Assembly (NCBI RefSeq): GCF_047974105.1
Contig: NZ_JBHYRS010000003.1
Span: 124,001 to 188,000 of the forward strand
DNA: 64,000 bases
Origin: Mitsuokella sp047974105
GTDB lineage: Bacteria > Bacillota > Negativicutes > Selenomonadales > Selenomonadaceae
Direction of reading: 5' to 3'
Numbering within the stretch: position 1 is the stretch's first letter; every line of letters begins with the position of its first letter. A program made the translations under genes and the position numbers. Of this stretch, positions 60,784-64,000 are shown piece by piece. Below the pieces are notes generated by a model. It was given only the letters and a program-made list of their open reading frames with translations. It had not been told where the DNA came from and made no database searches.

Positions 60784-61359
60784 TCAATCATCGTACCAGG
60801 GACCGTTGCCGATGATGATGCCGCCGTGCAGGGTCACAGGCGTGGAACTGCCGACTTTTGTCGGCATGCGCGTGGTGATTTTGTAAGGCGTGTCGACGAG
60901 CCAGGCCGTCACAAGGACACCGTCTTCTTTGATTTTGCGATAGGCCTTGCTGTCAAGTTCAGCCGTGTAGACTTCGCTCTTATGGGCAGCGACAGACGAG
61001 CTTGTCAGGGCCTGCGTGAATGCCATGCCATTCGACCACTGGTAAAGCGTCTTGCCGTTTTTGTCGAGGATGGCGAAGTCATAGACCTGTCCGTCGCGGT
61101 GGGCGATGGAATAGTCGCTGTCGCCGTCGTTCGTGACTTTGAGCTCCATGACGAGACGGCCGTGTTTTTGCTCGACCGTCAGTTCTTCAACGATATTGTC
61201 AAAGCTGAAAGCTGCATAGGACGGCACGATTTCCGTGCTGTGCGAGCCCGAGGTCGGAAACGACACGCCGATGCCCGTGCCAAATGATGCGGAAGCCACA
61301 GGCATGAAGGCGGCGCAGGCCGTCAGGGCAAGGGCAGGAATCAAGGCATATTTTTTCAT
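60784..61359 (-). CDS. exported protein with BsuPI-like domain
   Basis: About 191 residues from ATG at 61359 with AGGAGTGA upstream. Signal peptide MKKYALIPALALTACAAFMPVASA with probable cleavage after ASA (a lipobox is not clear). The mature part has a beta-rich domain with LVMELKVTNDGDSDYSI and YDFAILDKNGKTLYQWSNGMAF, which matches the BsuPI (intracellular proteinase inhibitor-like) pattern. Cell-envelope protein. Function unknown. Promoter region shared with rbgA is AT-rich. Confidence 0.78.
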   Translation of the reverse strand: MKKYALIPALALTACAAFMPVASASFGTGIGVSFPTSGSHSTEIVPSYAAFSFDNIVEELTVEQKHGRLVMELKVTNDGDSDYSIAHRDGQVYDFAILDKNGKTLYQWSNGMAFTQALTSSSVAAHKSEVYTAELDSKAYRKIKEDGVLVTAWLVDTPYKITTRMPTKVGSSTPVTLHGGIIIGNGPWYDD

Positions 61360-61531
61360 GTAAATCACTCCTGACTGAATCCATATCCATATCCGGATAG
61401 TTTCATTATATCATGATATCATGTCATCTTGTCATCTTGTATAATATCTATTGTATCATGATGAAAGAGGAGTTTCTCTTAAAATGCCGGCTATGTTATA
61501 ATGAAGATAAATTTTTTGCGGAGGAAGATAC

Positions 61532-62449
61532 ATGGAACAGGAAAAAAGAAATGAACTGCCGGGCATTCAGTGGTTCCCCGGACATATGAAAAAGGCACAG
61601 CGCCTGATTGAGGAAAATCTGAAACTCGTCGATGTGGTCATCGAGCTTCTCGATGCGCGGATCCCTGCGAGCAGTGCCAATCCGATGCTGGCGGAAATCA
61701 TCAGGGACAAGCCGAGGCTCATCGCACTCAATAAGTCGGACCTTGCCGATGCGGCTAGCACGAAGCGCTGGCTCGCGTATTTCCGCGCGCAGGGGCTGCC
61801 GGCTGTTGCGATTGATTCGGTCAAAGGACGCGGCATGAAGCAGCTCGTGCGTCAGGCCGAAGAACTTGCGCGGCCGAAGACGGACCGTTTTGTCAAGAAT
61901 GGCGGGCGTCCGCGGGCAGCGCGCTGCATGATCTTAGGCATCCCGAATGTCGGCAAATCGTCTCTCATTAACCGTCTCGCCGGTGCCGTCAAGGCCAAGG
62001 CCGCCGACAAACCGGGTGTGACGCGCGCAAAACAGTGGATTAAGATCGGCGCTTCGCTTGACCTTCTCGATACGCCGGGCATTCTCTGGCCAAAGTTTGA
62101 GGACCAGACCGTGGGCCTTAAGCTCGCGTTTACGGGAGCCATCAACGATGATATTTACGACCGCGAGCAGGTCACGGCCCTGCTTTTATCCGTCATGCGC
62201 CGCGATTATCCCGAGCGTCTGCAGGAACGCTTTAAATTCAAGGGCGAGATGCCGGAAGACGGTCTCGCGCTTCTCGAGGCCATCGGCCGCAAGCGCGGCT
62301 GCCTCGTGAAGGGCGGTGTCGTGGACCTTGAAAAGGCGCAGAATATCGTGCTGACGGAGTTCCGCAGCGGCAAACTCGGACTTGTGACGCTTGACGAAGT
62401 TCCAGAAATGCCTAAAGTGCCGGAAGGCGGGTGCACAGAATCAAAATGA
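61532..62449 (+). CDS. rbgA: ribosome biogenesis GTPase RbgA (YlqF)
   Basis: 305 residues. Circularly permuted GTPase: the G4 motif NKSD (IALNKSDLAD) precedes the G1 motif GIPNVGKSSLINRLAG and G3 LDTPGILWP. N-terminal IQWFPGHMKKAQRLI is the family signature. Needed for late assembly of the large ribosomal subunit. ATG after GGAGGAAG. Its TGA overlaps the rnhB ATG (ATGA), so the two are coupled. Confidence 0.96.
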   Translation: MEQEKRNELPGIQWFPGHMKKAQRLIEENLKLVDVVIELLDARIPASSANPMLAEIIRDKPRLIALNKSDLADAASTKRWLAYFRAQGLPAVAIDSVKGRGMKQLVRQAEELARPKTDRFVKNGGRPRAARCMILGIPNVGKSSLINRLAGAVKAKAADKPGVTRAKQWIKIGASLDLLDTPGILWPKFEDQTVGLKLAFTGAINDDIYDREQVTALLLSVMRRDYPERLQERFKFKGEMPEDGLALLEAIGRKRGCLVKGGVVDLEKAQNIVLTEFRSGKLGLVTLDEVPEMPKVPEGGCTESK

Positions 62450-63219
62450 AAGCAATTGCAGATTATACGATAAAAGAGCTTGAGGCGGCCCTGAATTCTG
62501 GTGAGGTCAGTGAGGAATTCCTCGCGGCCTGCCGGGAAGATTCGCGCAAGGCCACGGCAAGACTCGTGCACCGCTATGAAAAAATGCAGGCCGAACACGC
62601 GCGGCTTCTTTCGATGTATGCTTATGAGCATGAGGCATGGAAAGAGGGATACGAGATTGTCGCGGGCGTTGATGAGGCAGGACGCGGCCCCTTGGCTGGT
62701 CCTGTTTCAGTCGCGGCCGTCATCCTGCCACATGATCTTTGTCTGCCGAAGCTCAACGATTCGAAGAAAATCTCAGCCAAGGTCCGCGAGGAACTTTTTG
62801 ACGAGATTCAGGAAAAGGCCCTTGCCGTGGGCACGGCTCTCATTGATGCGCAGACCATCGACCGCGTCAATATCTATCAGGCGACGATCAATGGCATGTA
62901 CGAGGCCATTTTCTCCCTGCGGCCGGAGCCGCAGAAGGTCCTCATCGATGCCGTGCCGCTTGAAAATCTGCCAATGCCGTCTCTGCCCATCATCAAGGGC
63001 GATGCAAAATCGGCTTCGATTGCGGCCGCTTCCATCATTGCCAAAGTCACGCGTGACAGGCTTATGGATGAATACGATAAGATTTATCCGGAATACGGCT
63101 TTGCACAGCATAAGGGGTATGGTACGGCCCAGCATATTGAAGCCTTAAAAAAATATGGTCCCTGTCCCATTCACCGCCGTTCTTTTGAACCGGTTCGTTC
63201 ACTGGTACGAGATTTTTGA
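62446..63219 (+). CDS. rnhB: ribonuclease HII
   Basis: About 257 residues from ATG at 62446, which overlaps the rbgA stop as ATGA; GTG at 62431 is an alternative. Catalytic motif IVAGVDEAGRGPLAGPV, LNDSKKIS, and the second acidic site LIDAVPLENLP. The N-terminal 70-residue extension is usual in Firmicutes. Removes RNA from RNA-DNA hybrids and single ribonucleotides in DNA. Confidence 0.96.
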   Translation: MKAIADYTIKELEAALNSGEVSEEFLAACREDSRKATARLVHRYEKMQAEHARLLSMYAYEHEAWKEGYEIVAGVDEAGRGPLAGPVSVAAVILPHDLCLPKLNDSKKISAKVREELFDEIQEKALAVGTALIDAQTIDRVNIYQATINGMYEAIFSLRPEPQKVLIDAVPLENLPMPSLPIIKGDAKSASIAAASIIAKVTRDRLMDEYDKIYPEYGFAQHKGYGTAQHIEALKKYGPCPIHRRSFEPVRSLVRDF

Positions 63220-63300
63220 TGGCTTGACTATCTCCAGTAGACATTCTATAATAAATCTATAAGAATTAATAGCAATTTTGTCTAAAATGGAGAAAAGACG

Positions 63301-63666
63301 ATGGCAACAAATGATGCGAAACTGCTGGGCAGTCAGGGAGAAGAAGCGGCTGCCGCTTTTTTAGAACGTCAGGGTCACGCAATCCTTGCGCGCAATTTTC
63401 GTACGCCGCAGGGGGAAATCGATATCATTACGCGCCTCGGACAGACTGTCGTCTTTGTCGAAGTCAAGACAAGGCGTACGCGCCGCTTTGGGCGGCCGGC
63501 CGCGGCTGTCGGCTATCATAAACAACAGAAAATCATCCAGTCTGCACGCTGGTTTCTGCGGCAGAGGCATCTAGAGAGCTGCCTCTGTCGTTTTGATGTC
63601 TTAGAGGTCTATGCAGCGGGGAAAACGTGGTCCTTCAATCATCTGCGGGGAGCCTTTGAGGTGTGA
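63301..63666 (+). CDS. yraN: YraN (UPF0102) nuclease-fold protein
   Basis: 121 residues. GSQGEEAAAAFLERQGHAILARNFRTPQGEIDIITRLGQTVVFVEVKTRR is the UPF0102 pattern, with the restriction-endonuclease-fold residues E, D and ExK visible. Biochemical function is not established. ATG after GGAGAAAAG. It follows rnhB and precedes comM, the usual order in Firmicutes. Confidence 0.93.
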   Translation: MATNDAKLLGSQGEEAAAAFLERQGHAILARNFRTPQGEIDIITRLGQTVVFVEVKTRRTRRFGRPAAAVGYHKQQKIIQSARWFLRQRHLESCLCRFDVLEVYAAGKTWSFNHLRGAFEV

Positions 63667-63701
63667 ATAGGAAAAGAAAGACGGAGTGAGGAGGGATTCT
63701 C

Positions 63702-64000
63702 TTGTTTGCAAGGTCTTTTGGCGGTACGACGCTCGGCGTCGACGGCCTCATCATTGCGGTAGAAGTCGATTCGGCGGCGGGGCTGCCGGCTTTTGATATC
63801 GTCGGACTGCCCGACACATCCGTGCGCGAGTCAAAAGAGCGCGTGCGCACGGCCATACGCAATGCGGGCATTCAGCTGCGGCAGGAAAAAGTCACCATCA
63901 ATCTCGCGCCGGCCGGCATTCGCAAGGACAGTCCCGGACTTGATCTGCCGATTGCCATGGGGCTTTTGGCGGCTTACGGCGTTTTGCCGGCAGACTGCCT
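63702..64000 (+). CDS. comM: ComM/YifB-type Mg-chelatase-like ATPase (3' end cut by window)
   Basis: TTG start with GAGGAGGG upstream. The visible 99 residues begin MFARSFGGTTLGVDGLIIAV and contain FDIVGLPDTSVRESKERVRTAI, INLAPAGIRKDSPGLDLPIA, the N-terminal Lon-like domain of ComM. The AAA+ part lies beyond the window. In competent bacteria ComM is a branch-migration helicase for natural transformation. Broken by the window edge, so nothing can be said about its end. Confidence 0.92.
   Translation, partial: MFARSFGGTTLGVDGLIIAVEVDSAAGLPAFDIVGLPDTSVRESKERVRTAIRNAGIQLRQEKVTINLAPAGIRKDSPGLDLPIAMGLLAAYGVLPADC

Overview
The window looks like chromosome of an outer-membrane-bearing, anaerobic Firmicute of the class Negativicutes, most likely a Selenomonadaceae member close to Selenomonas or Mitsuokella. 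This is inferred from gene content and G+C-rich codon use, not from any search. Firmicute-type genes (addAB, rny, rbgA, spoVS, thiC with a TPP riboswitch, uppP) sit beside a phosphoethanolamine transferase suited to lipid A or LPS core and a cytochrome bd oxidase. Start codons are often TTG or GTG behind strong AGGAGG-like sites.

Region 1 (1-3772) is visibly AT-rich and reads as the right end of a defence island. It holds the C-terminal part of a PglZ phosphatase-like protein, a short BrxL ATPase, a 65-residue four-cysteine protein and an IscS/DndA-type cysteine desulfurase, closely packed on one strand. PglZ next to BrxL is the tail of a BREX type 4 locus. Type 4 BREX has a PAPS-reductase-like protein (BrxP) in place of the methyltransferase, so a dedicated cysteine desulfurase suggests sulfur-based DNA marking. 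This is the most interesting system in the window.

Region 2 (3773-20571) carries rfbB, tRNA-Ala(GGC), the DNA repair nucleases sbcDC and addBA, tmRNA, and a nickel/cobalt ECF transporter (cbiMN-cbiQ-cbiO) with a dyad at its promoter.

Region 3 (20572-26768) has a threonine aldolase, then a 560-base non-coding stretch with two long hairpins that share a nearly identical 32-base loop on unrelated arms and a nested 185-base hairpin between them. Next come a MATE pump with a MerR-family regulator behind a MerR-type 19-bp-spacer promoter, and a DMT transporter behind a structured, terminator-containing leader.

Region 4 (26813-41944) has a phosphoethanolamine transferase, the cydABDC operon on the minus strand, a multi-cluster ferredoxin-like protein, ispE-gntR-glmU-prs, a Crp/Fnr regulator, trxA and uppP. 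Region 5 (42123-64000) is core genome: pth with a radical SAM gene, a DUF438/hemerythrin/PAS protein, Hsp20, a degenerate PaaK-like protein, TPP riboswitch-thiC, an M48 protease, rny-(unknown)-ymdB-spoVS-PHP, a P-loop/Asp23 fusion, ftsH, a CorC/HlyC protein, a BsuPI-domain protein, rbgA-rnhB, yraN and the start of comM. Most long antisense reading frames are shadows of G+C-rich genes and are not reported as genes.
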